Assembly: GCA_017590115.1 (NCBI GenBank)
Contig: JAGGNK010006560.1
Span: 1-64,000 of the forward strand
Source of the DNA: Montifringilla adamsi
Lineage: Eukaryota; Chordata; Aves; Passeriformes; Passeridae
Length of the DNA: 64,000 nucleotides
Direction: 5' to 3'
The notes under the pieces: model-generated
What the model was told of the DNA's origin: nothing
Seen by the model: only the letters and a program-made list of their open reading frames with translations
Database searches by the model: none
Program-made: the position numbers and the translations under genes
In this document: one piece after another, positions 11,025 through 23,690 of the stretch
Numbering within the stretch: the stretch's first letter is position 1
Layout: each line of letters begins with the position of its first letter

Positions 11025-14000
11025 CTACAATTGGAAAAAGGAATTAACCAGAAAAATATTATCTTCACTTCTAATATGCCATCTAAGAAACACAGTTCTG
11101 CTTTAATGATTCATTTTTGTATATTACAGTAATAAATAGCAGCAAATTCTTCCTCACAAACCAAAGGTTTTCGCTTTGCCTGACCTCTGCATTTGTGCAC
11201 AATCCATACACTGCCAGACTCCACTTCTTGGCCAACACAAGACCTGAGAAAGAGGTAGCATTAAACACTACATAGACACAAGTCCAAGAACATGCTCATG
11301 TGCTGCAGGATGACCCTTTCCCTTCCCCACGGCCCCAGCAAGGACAGGTTCTGCAAGAAGGAGCATAACTCTGGAACCACTCCTTTGTTGTCCCTCATAC
11401 AGGGCAGCTCTCTCTGCTCAGTTTTACCCTCACACCTCAGATGCTTTCAGGGGCTTTTTCAGCCTGTAGGCCAGGCCTGGCTCAGATTAAAAACTGTCCT
11501 TTTCTGCTTTAAAGGCCTCACACAAAACCTTGTGGAAATCCTATGGTGGTGTGGCAAACTGTTTGTGTCCTGGGGGGACACAGAACCTTAATCTGAGCCT
11601 GAGCCTGAGCTTGAGCTGGGCTCATGAGTCATGCCCAGAGCTGTGGCCCATGGGAGAAGAGACAGGAGAGATGAGAAGGGAGTCAAGAAGATTACAAGAG
11701 ATGGGCTTTCACAGCTTATTCTACCAGCCTAAACTCCAACCCAACACAGAATCCAGCCTTATATTCAAGCCATCAAAAAATGGAGAATCCACTAATTTTC
11801 TTAGTAGTTTTTCAAGGGGGCACTTGTCCTTAGGATTTAAAATAGAAATCCTTCCTTATTTCTTGCTTATGCGCCATTTCCATTTTTATGATTCTAATTA
11901 CTAGACACTTAACAATTTATCTGTCTCTGCTGCATTGAAAACCACCTTTAAAAGTGGTATCTTTCTCTCTGAAGAGCAAGATGGAGTGATCAAATCTTAA
12001 AAACATGAAGTCTTTCCATTCTTAAAATACAGTCTCTTCTTACACACACCTGCTGTAATTAAAAGAGAAAATACTGAAAAATATGTGTGTGAAATAATTT
12101 AGTTGCCTTAATTTATTAAGTTATTGGAATAACTACGATGACTGTGTTTAAAAAAAACAAAGGAAACCCAAACCTTGCAGCACAATACTTGTGTTCTAAA
12201 AGGACAATTTAAATAACAGAACCCACTAAATCACAGGCCTTACTTACCGTGCTGAACTGATGGTTACTTCAGCAGGAAGTTTAGACAAGGAGTCTGCCAG
12301 AGAGGAGATGCCTAACATTACAAATCAGCCCTGCTGATTTTAAAGCCTCCATGAAAGAATACATGGCATTGCAGCCAAGATAGTAACCTGCTGATGGATT
12401 CAACTCTTAATACCGCTTTATATATCCAAATTACAGCTTTATATATTCATATTAAAATATTCTTGTTTAGACTTGTTTCCTTTCATGACAATAGTGTATT
12501 TTAATACATTTTCATTATATAATATTTGAGTCACCAGAAATTGAATAAACTTAGTGGTGCATCAGTATTAATTGAGGCAAGAAGAAAGTCACTATCATTG
12601 TAGGAATTATATCCAAGGGTGTTTGGGATAGCTTGTTCTACAAGGGCTCCAAAACTAATCCATGTTGTTCACTCTGAAAAGGAGGCAGATTTTGTATTTA
12701 TGCTGAAGCCAGAAGATCTGAGTTTTTGATGCTTGGCTTGCTTTTGATAAAAGGCTCAGCTAGAACTCAAATAAGATGTTCCAGTGTTTGGAAGTACTAC
12801 ACACAAAATTACAGGTTTTCCTAATTGCACCAAATACCAGTGATCCAATCTTTCCTCAAATTTCATCCAGCTACTATTAACTCTGTAGTTTCTGAATTTC
12901 ATTTTGGTTCACAGGCTTATAATAATAATTTCCTTTCAAACCCAGATACTTTAGGCCCGACTCTCAGTCACACAAGCATTTTAAACAGACTTTACACTCA
13001 TGAGTAGAAATGGTGTTTCAGCAGGGGGAATGTGTGTGATGAACAGTTACCCATACTCACTCTGCTCCATTTTGCCACCAGTGTTGTCTCTCTATGAACA
13101 TTAGAACTATTAGTATAAATTGAACTCAGTTTATACATAAGTAATTTAACACATTGGTGAAATTTATATAATAACCCACATCTTAAACTAAAAGGAAAAA
13201 AATCTTTCCAGATGCATTCACATTACTTCAAATATATGAGAAACTGTGAGAATGACTAAAGTCTGGGATAATTGAATTTGAATTTTTTTTACCCTAAATT
13301 TTCATGAAAAATTAATGGATGGATGAAGAGAATGGCATTAACTAGTACTAAAAACTAACATAATCCTACCTAATCTAATTTCAGTAAGAAACTGGATTAA
13401 TTCTATGAAAATCAGGTTTATTGGGCTAACATTATTTTTTTTAATAGTCTTAAGAAGTCAACAATAATTTTCGCATAATTTCCTATAAAAGAAAACCTGT
13501 GCCCTTCATATAGTTCCACCTGAAATTTTCAATTTATGCAGCATAAACTTTTCTTGTCTCCAAATGTGAGGTAAGGAGTTATTGAGTTTGTATCTTTTTT
13601 CTACCATTTCCTGAATGGTAGAAGGTAGAAGCACTTCTAGCTGAAATGATGATAGGAAGTTGCATTTGCAAGTTTATAGGAAATTTTGTCCTCAGTATCA
13701 AGATGAATCCCATATTTTCAGCTAGGCAGGAAACAAAACCAACTTATAACTTATCTAAAAGTTAGGCAATGCAATTGGCTTCCAAGTTTTCAGTACATTG
13801 TAAGCAACCAAATCACCACATAAATAACTATCCTTATGGAATGATGGAAGATGAGGAGGGATATTAGATTCAACACATTACATCAAGAGGAAGAATTTAG
13901 CACCATTCAAGCTTGTACACTTGCTTAGCCGTCTGTCTATTTATGATTCTGATCTTTTTTTTTAAAGGCAGACATAGTCATGCCTTAGTTTATTGCAAAC

Positions 14001-14137
14001 CCTACAATTCTAGCCAATTTCACTCTAGCAGCATCTGAGGCACAATAAATCTTCCAGAGAATGTGTTGTGAGTTTTGTGGGTTTTGATTTTAGCATATCC
14101 ATTTTCTATAATTTTGATCATATGGGATTGGGCTATT

Positions 14138-14155
14138 AAAAAAAAAAAAAAAAAA
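14138..14155. repeat. Poly-A run (A18)
   Basis: Eighteen consecutive A followed by GGGG. No retroposon body is recognised next to it. Confidence 0.92.
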
Positions 14156-17121
14156 GGGGAAAGCCTATTATTATCTACATTACATTATGATTTCTGATCT
14201 ACTACAAGAGAATATTTGATATATAATCACTGAATGTAGACATCAGGAAAGGTAAACTCCCCCTACTATTCCTATCTCACCTGTGGTTGTGTCTGACTGT
14301 GTGTGTATAGGCAAAGAACTACATATGAGGACTAAATATCTAGATAATTCAAGGATGAATATTTTTCTCCAGCTAATGAAAACAATTTAATGGAAACTTT
14401 AAAAGTTCATTGCCTTCCCAAATATATTTTTTGCATCATATTATTGGACCACACTACTGTACTGGAAGAGTTCTGAATTTCTAAAGGTACTTGTATTTTG
14501 GCCATAAAAGATGATCATGCCATCTTAATCAAAAGGGAGCAAAACTGCTTCAACAGAAGAATAAAATTTGTCTCCATACCTCTGCAATCTCACTGGCAGA
14601 AGCCCAGCATATTTAATAGGGCATAAACCCTCTACAATAGGCAAAGACTCTATCTTCCAATGATAATATAACACCTGCTTCTCAACTTCTGCCCCATTTC
14701 TCAGGACTCCCTGCCAATGGAATTTCTGTAGTTCCCTACAGTGCTGATAACAGAGACAGACTGTGGTAAAAATGTCCTTTTTTTTTGTCTGGTGCTCTTT
14801 AGTGAAAGTACTGGGAGACATTAATAATTTTTAAGGATCTTTCTTTTTGATGCCATCATGGGAATGTGTTTGATTTACTGTCCCTCTCACCATCCCTCCT
14901 GCAATAGTGAAGACTATTTTCATAGAGTGGAACAGCATTTTGAGATTTATCATGTGTGTCTTAGCAGTACCAAATGTTGATGTGGGAAAAACTGAAAAGG
15001 GTGGAAGAAGAGCCTCTTTCAGGTAAAGATATAGTAATTAAAGCAAAGGTTTACATAAAATAGTTGGAAAATCCTGCATTTTTTAATGCTGCTTATGATC
15101 TTCATTCTTCCATATCTTGCATCTCTTGCACAAAAGGCCGCTTAAATAAGAGCAACAAGAACAAGTCAATGAGCAAAACATGGCTCAGCAACTGTTGTTG
15201 ATACATAAAAAATAGGTATGAGACACCTCTTGGACCTGAGATAACTTCAGAAAACACTATGTTATTCAGCTAACCAACCTTAACAGTTAGAGAAATGTAG
15301 AGGTTGTTTTGCATATGCAGTATCACACAGTAAAAGGGAAGCATGGATAGGATTTGGAATTGCTAAACCAAACTCCTAACTGCCCATCCTAAATTTTGCT
15401 TCGTATTTCCTCTATTCAAATTCAAGTTCTTCCAGACTGCCATGTTCTTCTTTCTTATTTCTGGGCATTCATCAATGATAGTTCCACTGGGGGGACATGA
15501 AAGGCAAGAAATTATCCCATAATTTCAGAACAGCACAGTTGATTAGAAATGTATTTGAACCTGTTCTTCAGCTGCTGAAGAACTAACCTAGAACTGAAAA
15601 TTAATTTAATATTTCCATTAAAGCAAAAAAATTTCATACATTCCATGGTAGCACATTGCCTGTAAGAAAATCATTAGAAAAGCATCTTAATTGTCTGTAC
15701 AAATTTTCCTCTAAAGGAAAAAGGTGGCAAAAGTGATCTTGGGAGAAAAAGGTATGGTACAGATAAACTTAGAAATTTGTACAAACGACTTTGAAATACC
15801 TATAGCATCCAGCCTACAGAATACAAAGAAGCAGTGAGAATAAAGAAACATGCTGGTGTCAGGATGCCACCACTGCAGATCTGCCTGCTTATCAGAAATA
15901 GCACAGAAATTCCTGCCTCAAGGGTAGCAAGACACAAGGCTAACAAGGGACAACAGTATTGGCAAAAATGGTATCTCTGTAATACTAGTTGAAACAGGAA
16001 TATATCTACACAACTTCAGTTGACCCACTGAAGTTTTGATTATAATTCCTGTGCATAGTCATACTAAATAAAAAAGTACAAAAGGGAATAAATAGTGATC
16101 TGGAAAACATCAACACTCTTGTGAGGGAAAAAAAATCCCAATCCTCTTATCCTAAACAGATGGCAATTTTGAATATATACTTGGAAATGGGAGAAAGCTG
16201 CAGTTGCGCATCAGACTTTTATTTTGCAATAAACAAACTAAGTTTTGCTTTATTATATCCCATAACTTTCTGAGAAAATCTGTAGCTGCCTTCTCTGTTG
16301 AATGAGAAGGTTTCTCCAGATCTCTCAAAACTGAGTCCTTTGCCAATACCACTGCAAAATCCCCTAGCATTTCAAGTCTTCCTTCCAAACTCTGCTGGAC
16401 TTCTTTCCTGAAGGACAAAGGAGAAGTGATGAACAGCAAAATATGAGAACACTGATACAAGGGGACGAAATGTGCAGAGATAATCCCACAGGGTCTCATA
16501 ACTGAAAAATTACCCACAGTCTTTCCATGGATCAAAACCAGACTCTGAATACTCACCTGTGCCCTGGAGCAGTTTATTTATCTCTGAGCTACTAAATTCG
16601 AGTGCTATTATGACCTTCACCTTAGCATTTCTTTAAAAACAATTTCCTTTCCCACCCCTCCAAAAATGAGCTGAAGCAGTCTGGCAGTTTGTCTGCTAGG
16701 CATGTGACTACACCTTTGAGAGGAACTAGGCTTAGGTTCCTGAGAGATACAAAATCATTCTCATATTAATTGATTAATTTTCTAAGAACTACACTGCAGT
16801 TGCTCCTCGGTAATACCAGTACAAATACAAAAAATGAAAATATAGCAAATAATTCAACAACATTTTGAGCCAAAATAGTGCCATGTGTTATAAGACACCT
16901 GACAAACAATTATTTATTTAACTTTCAGCATCAACATAACCCTTTTTTCACTGATGTCAGTGAAAGGACAGGCAGGGAGGATATAAATGGAGGATATAAA
17001 AATGGATTTTGCAGAGAAAGAAACAAAGGTGCACTCTCAGAGAAGCCCTAGCTATGGACATGTAAAAACAGCTCTACTCAAAATTACACTGAAGCACAAA
17101 AGTGCTGTCCTAGCCATGGCA

Positions 17122-17276
17122 TTATAGAACCACAGAATGGTTTGCAAGAGACTTTAAAGTTCATCTCATTCCAAACCCCTTGCCACAGGCAAGGACACTT
17201 TCCACTAGACCAGATTGCTCGGACCCCCATCCAACCCATCCTTGAACATTTCCAGGGATGGCACATCCACAACTAA
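17122..17276 (-). mobile_element. CR1 LINE 3'-end fragment
   Basis: The sequence shows the usual reverse-complement CR1 tail: a hospital of AGAACCACAGAATGG-type terminal repeats, then a stretch resembling ...TCATCTCATTCCAAACCC, CCACTAGACCAG, CCATCCAACCCATC and CCAGGGATGGCACATCC. The orientation places the CR1 3' end at 17122, on the minus strand, the same sense as SMOC2. It is 5'-truncated, as is typical for CR1, and substituted enough to be old. Confidence 0.88.
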
Positions 17277-17300
17277 AGAAGACACATCCATGTGTCTTCT
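17277..17300. repeat. 24-bp palindrome at the CR1 truncation point
   Basis: Left arm AGAAGACACAT (17277-17287), two-base loop CC, right arm ATGTGTCTTCT (17290-17300). The arms are perfect reverse complements. It sits exactly where the recognisable CR1 sequence stops. Confidence 0.85.
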
Positions 17301-18215
17301 GAAGATGCAGATCAGTCATAAATGATAATGGCACTAAAATTAAAATGAATGCACATTTCCCCCTATTTTAAGGTTTCTGAATATTTTATATTATTTTTCA
17401 CAATTGAGTCTTGCTTCACAGTGACTTTTCTGAATGGATTAAAAGGAATATTCTGAAGAGTATTTTTTCTGGATAAAGTTCACCTACAGGCAAGATGTGG
17501 AAAGATTCTGTAAGTCATTTTGACTAGAAAGACCTTAAAAATAAAAATAACTTTCTATAAACCTTGCTGAAACTTCTGCATTGCTCTCCTCCTTTCTCCA
17601 TCTATTTATTAAAAACATCAGTGTTGTGCTTGAATGATTGAAGTAGACCAGGACAGATAAATTCCCTGATTCACTTTCATTTTCAGCTTTGTTCACATTA
17701 CAGGACAGTGAAAAAGCTGTTTCTTCCACTTTCTGACAGAGAATGGTGCTGCAGAACAAATAGTTAGACAATAGATAGAGTGTGCAAATATTTGTAGAGC
17801 TATTTCTATACAATTCTCTCAACCTCAACAGGCGTGAACAGCGATTTTGACCACCATTCATACACTTGGGATTTGTATTTATCATCAGTGTTAATGAAAT
17901 AGGGTCAGAAGCAATCCCCTGAAAAACAGAATCTCTTAATTGTCCTGATGAAAGACAAAAGGCAGCATGCAAGGCAGTAAGTTTGATTTCCCAGTTAATT
18001 TCTGCAGGCAATTTTTTTCATTTTGCTCTTAATGCTTTTATTTGATTATTTCTCCACTGGATTTGTGGAATGTGCTGTGGGACTTTTTTCACTGAGCTAT
18101 GTTACAAATGGGCATTCACACTATGTTTTTTTTCCTGTATTCTAAATATTGAATTATCAAAAAATTCAAATTCCTCTGAAATGCTTTTGAAATGAGTTTT
18201 TGTGCAAGACAGTTT

Positions 18216-18258
18216 ATAACATAAAGTGCTATATCATATAACATAAAGTGCTATATCA
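18216..18258. repeat. Tandem duplication of a ~22-bp unit
   Basis: Two adjacent copies of a unit starting ATAACATAAAGTGCTATATC, at 18216-18237 and 18238-18258, are identical over 21 bases. This is a recent local slippage-type duplication within the intron. Confidence 0.9.
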
Positions 18259-18364
18259 GCAATTCAGTCACCTAGTTTCATATATGGACACATAAATATG
18301 GTATAAATGACCGCTGCAGAAAACCTTCAATAGCTAGATTAATGTACAAATAAAGTAGATGGAT

Positions 18365-18560
18365 CCCAGAATCACAGGGAGGCTTAAGGTGACAGTGACC
18401 TTAGACTTCATGCACAGCTACATGAAAAGCTAGACCAACTTTCTCAGAGCCTCATCCAGCTGAATTTTACCAAATCCCAAGGATGGGGCATCCACAGCTT
18501 CCACCACCACCTGTTTCTGGGCTCTACCACTCTTCTAGTGAAAGCTTCTTTTGCTTGTCT
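18365..18560 (-). mobile_element. Degraded CR1 LINE fragment
   Basis: A CAGAATCACAGGGAGG-type CR1 terminus is followed by weak matches to the tail, including CCTCATCCAGCTGAATTTTACC, GGATGGGGCATCCACAG and GTGAAAGCTTCTTTTGCTTG. The element is on the minus strand and more diverged than the 17122 copy. It ends about 70 bp from the donor of the exon at 18628-18727. Boundaries are approximate. Confidence 0.75.
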
Positions 18561-18627
18561 AATCAGATGCCACAGATAAATGGTTCATGACATAGCATCA
18601 TAACGGAGCCAGACAAAAAAGATTTAC

Positions 18628-18727
18628 CTGGGCAGCGAGGAGTTTTGTGGGCCACAGCAGTACCACTGATAGGACGGCCATTGGGAGTGACACACCAGCA
18701 GTATCCAGTGTAACTATGGCACTGAAC
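18628..18727 (-). CDS. SMOC2: SMOC2 exon, second half of thyroglobulin type-1 domain 1 (probably exon 4)
   Basis: This exon encodes the second half of the first thyroglobulin type-1 repeat. It reads VQCHSYTGYCWCVTPNGRP and ends AVAHKTPRCP plus the first base of Gly. The diagnostic CWCV motif and the remaining four domain cysteines (QC, YC, WC, RC) are present. It is 100 bp, 33 codons plus one base, phase 0 to phase 1. The acceptor is tctgacag|GTTCAG above 18727 and the donor is GCCCAG|gtaaat below 18628. It is separated from the previous exon by an intron of only 1120 bp, short for this gene. A degraded CR1 copy begins about 70 bp past the donor. TY domains are known as disulfide-rich modules, some with protease-inhibitor activity; no such role is shown here. 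Confidence 0.96.
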
Positions 18728-19847
18728 CTGTCAGAAACAACAAGAACCATGTGCAGCTTGTCAGACACATGTCTGTTATCCCATAGCATTTGTGGCACAT
18801 GAGTACAGAAACCTATCCAGCAAACTGTATTGGCAAAACCTAGAACAATAAACCACAATGGGCCATCTCAGTCCTATATATGATTTTTTAGCATAAACCA
18901 TATTTCAGGCTAAGTGTAGTAGGTCCTTCAGAATCAAATTGAAGAAAAAATTATTGAACTATATGGTTGCTTACACTCTGTCTTAGACGAGTGAGGCGCA
19001 GGTGTTATAAAAACTTCACAAGGAAGTTCCTCAAGGGACACATAAACTGTTCCTGAAACAAGCAATCCTGAGTTTTTTCCCACATAGAGAACATATTGTT
19101 CCACCCACTGAAGGAGCAGGACAGAGTGCTTCTGCCAGCATTATTCATATCCCAAGTTGTCAGAAAGGAAACTCTTGGAATTTCGCTTAAAAACCAATTG
19201 CATTATATTTTCTAAGGGCCAATATCACTTGCCTCATCATGCTTAAAAACAGAAAAATTGTCTTCTGCACAACTCCAGGACGAAAATGCAGTACAGAGGG
19301 GACAGCAGGGGATCATGATTGGAATATATACGTCAGGATAAGCTTCTAACTGTGTTCCTTCTGAATTCCGTGATCTAAGTAAATTAGTCTCAGACCACAT
19401 GCTTGTGAAGAAATTCAGCAGAGAATAATGAAGGATTCTGTATGATTCATGATTTAGTACTTAAGATATGGATTCCAGTCACAAGATTTCTGGTTCAAAT
19501 CAGGAACAGATCACAAATTCCAAGCATTTTACCATCTGATGAGTATTCAGGGGACTACTGAATTACTCAGCTGCCTCATCCTAGAAGGACAGGGAGTGTA
19601 TACACGAACAGTGGTAATGTTTGGCTCTTTTGCTGACCAACTGTGGAAGAGAGAACAAGGACTCAACACATAACACAGATTTTCCTTCCTTTTTTTTTTT
19701 TTTTTTTTTTTTTGACGTGTTGGTACAAATTATATTTAATTTTGAAATTAAATTTCCCTTCATTACATTTGTCTCTTCCTCATCCTTTTCAAACAGACAT
19801 AGTCTGACCTTCCAATCATGCAAGACACTGAATGAAAAATTTTCAAC
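18728..19847 (-). other. SMOC2: Short SMOC2 intron inside thyroglobulin domain 1
   Basis: A 1120-bp phase-0 intron that splits the first TY domain. Its donor GTTGAA is a weak splice site. It includes a 24-base T run (poly-A on the sense strand) about 135 bp past the donor. Nothing else is recognised. Confidence 0.94.
19690..19713. repeat. Poly-T run (T24)
   Basis: Twenty-four consecutive T on the plus strand, hence poly-A in SMOC2 sense. If the intron were retained, this would be read as a run of lysine codons. Confidence 0.93.
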
Positions 19848-19954
19848 CTGACTGTATGTGCCATCATCATTGCATTCTGGGATAAAGACTTGTTGAAATT
19901 CTTTGCGAGCTTGTTCTTGGGTGTACTTCCTCTCAGCCACACATCTGGAAACAT
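19848..19954 (-). CDS. SMOC2: SMOC2 exon, first half of thyroglobulin type-1 domain 1 (probably exon 3)
   Basis: This exon encodes the first half of the first thyroglobulin type-1 (TY) repeat, reading (D)VSRCVAERKYTQEQARKEFQ, then VFIPECNDDGTYSQ. It is 107 bp: two bases completing the Asp codon begun by the Kazal exon, then 35 codons. The acceptor is ttctctag|ATGTTTCC just above 19954. The donor is AGTCAG|gttgaa, a weak match to the usual GTRAGT. It supplies the first two of the six TY cysteines (in SRC and PEC). The neighbouring exon at 18628-18727 opens in phase 0 with Val-Gln-Cys-His and completes the fold. The frame stays open for about 88 codons into the intron if the donor is missed (see findings). 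Confidence 0.96.
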
Positions 19955-20445
19955 CTAGAGAAATGGAAAAGGTCAGTCAGTTGGATGACGCAATATGAAA
20001 AAAAGATAGGTGATCATCTATATTATGAAAAAGACAACCCTGAGACTCATGCAAAGAGATTCAGAATTTTAATCAGTGAAAATGTGTGACCAACTTGCAT
20101 TATTTTTAGGGAAGAAAACCAATGCAGGACAATAATTTCTGGACAATAACCCATAACTGGAAAATGAAATTGAGAGATGCCTGAACAGACAAACTTTCTG
20201 TTCTAAATGCCACCAAGAAGTAGAAGCCCAAACAGAGCTTTTCCTCTCAATTTAACACAGCAATAGCTGCCATACTGCACACCACGATATTATTTCAGAG
20301 ATGGTGGCAGCAGCAGCTTTCTAGTACTTCAGGAAAGGCAAAGGAGGCAGCAGGAGCACAGCTGCCTCGTACTTCCTACTTACTGCAGCTAGGCAGCAAC
20401 TTCAGCTGTGACTACAGATCTCACCACCAGGCCGGTAAAAAAAAA

Positions 20446-20460
20446 NNNNNNNNNNNNNNN
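20446..20460. other. Assembly gap (15 N)
   Basis: Fifteen N directly follow a nine-base A run starting at 20437. The number of missing bases is unknown, and the gap probably reflects a homopolymer or other simple repeat. Confidence 0.98.
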
Positions 20461-23400
20461 GGACATATTGGGAAGGTGATTAAATAATAATTTTGGACAT
20501 GAATGATTCATATTATGCTAAAATTTAATGTGACATTTTATGATTTAAGCATGGGACATCAAGTCTACCAGATGGTCCTTTTTGTCCACTGTGAGGTTTC
20601 TTGCACCATCTCCTTAATTATTTGGTATTGGTCTCCATCCAAGAGACCAAACAGCAAACCAGACAGCTTTAATTCAGTTAAGTTTCTATTGTCTAACAAG
20701 CTATATTGTCTACTACATATACTTTATTTCAGTTATGCAGCCAAGAGCTCAAAAAACACACATAACATAAGCTGTTGTACCTTTTACACTACAAATTTTA
20801 GCATGTTGCTGATGTAGAATCAGAACTTCAGAATCTGCTTGAGCTAAGCAATTTCAGGAAAAATGAGAATACCAGGCAAGCTTAAGGTAGTATTAATGAC
20901 TTCAAGATGTGACTGTAACATCTGAATTAAAATTATTTCCAAGATACGAGCAGAGAAATTTGCTGCTTCTGATCCCTGTTTGGTTTAAAAACTGGTTGAC
21001 AGAAAGTGGTTAATCCCATTTTAAATCTAAAACTGTCCAGTGATTACCTGTGAGACAGCGGTGCTGTGGTGATTCATTAATGCTTGTGCAGCTCTTCAAA
21101 AGCATGGGAACAGACTTTCTAGTCCATGCAAGGTGCAAATTAAACAGAATCTGAACAGTGAATCAACAGCACTTGACAGAAGTTTGCATTCCTAGGAGCA
21201 CACAGGTGAGCCAGCTGAATTCCCAGACCCCAGACACCCTCTCTGTTCCAGTATGATCCAGACACACATTCACAGAACCAGCCTGGAAACTTACTGGCAT
21301 GGCAGAAGTTTCTTTTTATAGGGTAAATCCTTCACTTGTCACTTCCACTGAGCTTTGGATAACTCACTTGGCAACATTAACATTAAAAAATCCCTTCAAG
21401 TCCTAGGCAATCTGCTGTGGAAGTGTAGCATAATGAGGACAGTTCTCAGCATCTGCATTCTGAAAACAAAATTGGGGCCCCTTAATTCCGTTCTTCCTAT
21501 TTCTCTCCTGATCGTGGATTCATGTGCACTAGTTCTGTGTGTTACTTTACTCTTCTCAAAGGAGCACTATGAGAGTTCATGCTGCTAATATGCCCCAAAT
21601 ATAAATAGTTTTACTTTGAAAAACTATGTTTCAGTCTTAGCATCATTATTTGTATTATGCTGTTTCTGGAGGAATACTTAGAGATTAAATGATAACTGAA
21701 AGGGACAGAGAAGTTCAAGCATCCAGAAATGTGAGAAAGAAAAAATAATAAGGAACTGAATTAATTTGTACTATGGCACTTTAATAGTTTTTTTCTCCAA
21801 GGGAGAAGTATAGTCAGTGTACTGTGCAGCTCAGGTAAAATCTGTTAATATGTGCACTGCCAAAGATTTTTTTGGGGGGGGAAAAAAAGAGAAACATTTT
21901 AAGCAAGCTTTGGTGTCATAAGCATTCTTCTGAGCATGGTTTGGTTATACAGTGCTTAATAACATGTGGTTTTAATGTAGCTAGTATTTTAACTGAAAAT
22001 AAATCACTCCTTTGTTGGACCTCTGTCCTCGTTTTTCTGGAATGACATGTGGTTTAAATGCCTAAAAGGAAAAGTGATATAAATTCCATCACATAAGGTC
22101 TCTGGTATAGAACCAGCAGAGTTGTAAATTATCTTCAATAGTTAAATTATCATAAAAATATACCAAGAAGAGAAGTTCTCCAAAACTGTCCACCACTTGT
22201 TCCTAAACAGGCTGATGCTCTAAAGGCCTCTTATTCGTGGATGATCTAATATACTTTAAAATCAACAGTGACCAAATTTATTAGAATATAAAATTCACAT
22301 TTGAAGTCTTATTTTGTAATATATAACCATGGAAACATTTTAAACCTTGGACATTACTGAGCTTCAGTATATATACAAAATAAAACCATGAGGACGATCT
22401 CTTGTCAAATTAATAATCTGAAAGTGTGTAAAGTCAAAATATTATTTCCAGTTCTGGTTTTTTTGGGTTTTTTTTGGTTTTTTTTTTTTATTTTACTGAG
22501 ATATTATTGCAGAAGAATAATTATGACACAGAGTTGAGGTCCAAACCTGACAGAATAAATGTAATCAGGTGATCAAGATAAAAAGAAGAAATATAAAAAC
22601 ATTCACACTCAGAATATTAATGACCATTAAATTGTTCATTCAGAAGAGCTAAGTTCCTTCCAAATAAAAAAGAGATCATTGAAGAGAAAACAAAATATTT
22701 TCTATAAATTTGTAAGATTACACCATCTGATTATCTGCCTCTGTGCCGTGGTTGCAATGCCTTCAAAATCTGTTGCATGACTTCCAGAAATGTTTCCAAA
22801 GAAAAAGAATTCAAGACATTTAAGGGCTATACACTTATGCAAAATAACAGCTGAAAAAGGATGAAAAAATTATTTCCTGATACAACTGGAAGAAAGGCTG
22901 AAACATGAGCTCACATCAAAATATCAGACAAGAGACAGTTGTAAGGAAACCTTGCAGCTCCTAACATGCATAAATAAGCAATGGGTGACATCCTAATCCA
23001 TAGGGAGAAAATCCTTCAACATGGCCATTGCTCATGACCATTCAGCAAAGGAAGATCTGGGATTCACTGTACAAAGTCTCCTTTTACTGCACCCAGATAA
23101 TTTTTGTCTACAGTCTCCTCTGTGCACCTTGTAGAAGTGCTTCACATGAAACTCAAATTAATAGGATGAGTCTAGAATTATGTGGTTTGCCAGAATTTAG
23201 TTTATATAAATGAATCAATCAATAAATAAATACATCTAAGGGGATGGGTAACAGTAAAGCCTCTCACATACCGAGTCAACTTTGCTATTTATCCAGGACA
23301 GGAATCATTCAGGTCAGGGTGGTTATTCAATCAGGATGATTATTTTGAAATGAAGACCAAGAATGAAAGGTGACAGGACTGACCCAGTACCTTTGTGCTG

Positions 23401-23566
23401 ATTTATCAGCCCAAAGCTTTTGACTTTTCAGCATTGCTCCTGACAAAAGCAGGCTAAAGTCTTACAAGGTGAGCAGTGTCCCTCTGGTGATAAACCTGAG
23501 ACCAGAGGAGACTCTGAGGCTGCAAGGTTTTGGAAGGATGAGAACCACTGTGTAATGCAGCAAAGC

Positions 23567-23690
23567 TTTTTTGGTTTTTTGGGTTTTTTTTTGTTTTGGT
23601 TTTTTTTTTTTTTTTTGTTTGTTTGTTTGTTGTTGTTGTTTGTTTGTTTGTTTGTTTTTGGTTTTAGTCTGGTTTTTTTTTTTTAGTTTT
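23567..23690. repeat. T/G-only low-complexity tract
   Basis: About 120 bases made almost only of T and G, including T18, a TTTG tandem array, a TTG tandem array and interspersed GG and GGG. On the SMOC2 sense strand this is an A/C-rich tract. Confidence 0.93.

Larger units (their letters stand above)
11025..18627 (-). other. SMOC2: SMOC2 intron between the TY1 domain exon and the first linker exon
   Basis: A 7603-bp intron, phase 1. It includes two degraded CR1 pieces (17122-17276 and 18365-18560), a 24-bp palindrome, a poly-A run at 14138-14155, and a 22-bp tandem duplication at 18216-18258. The 11300-11660 part is noticeably more GC-rich and carries a short CTGAGC hexamer repeat near 11593-11615. 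No extra exon is supported. Confidence 0.92.

Noticed and set aside
16152..16556. 134-codon open frame on the minus strand
   Set aside because: No recognisable protein; within a SMOC2 intron and not flanked by matching-phase splice sites.
17535..18011. 158-codon open frame on the minus strand, the longest in the window
   Set aside because: It has no recognisable domain, lies in a SMOC2 intron beside CR1 debris, and lacks splice or promoter context. One frame of this length is expected in 64 kb of AT-rich intron.
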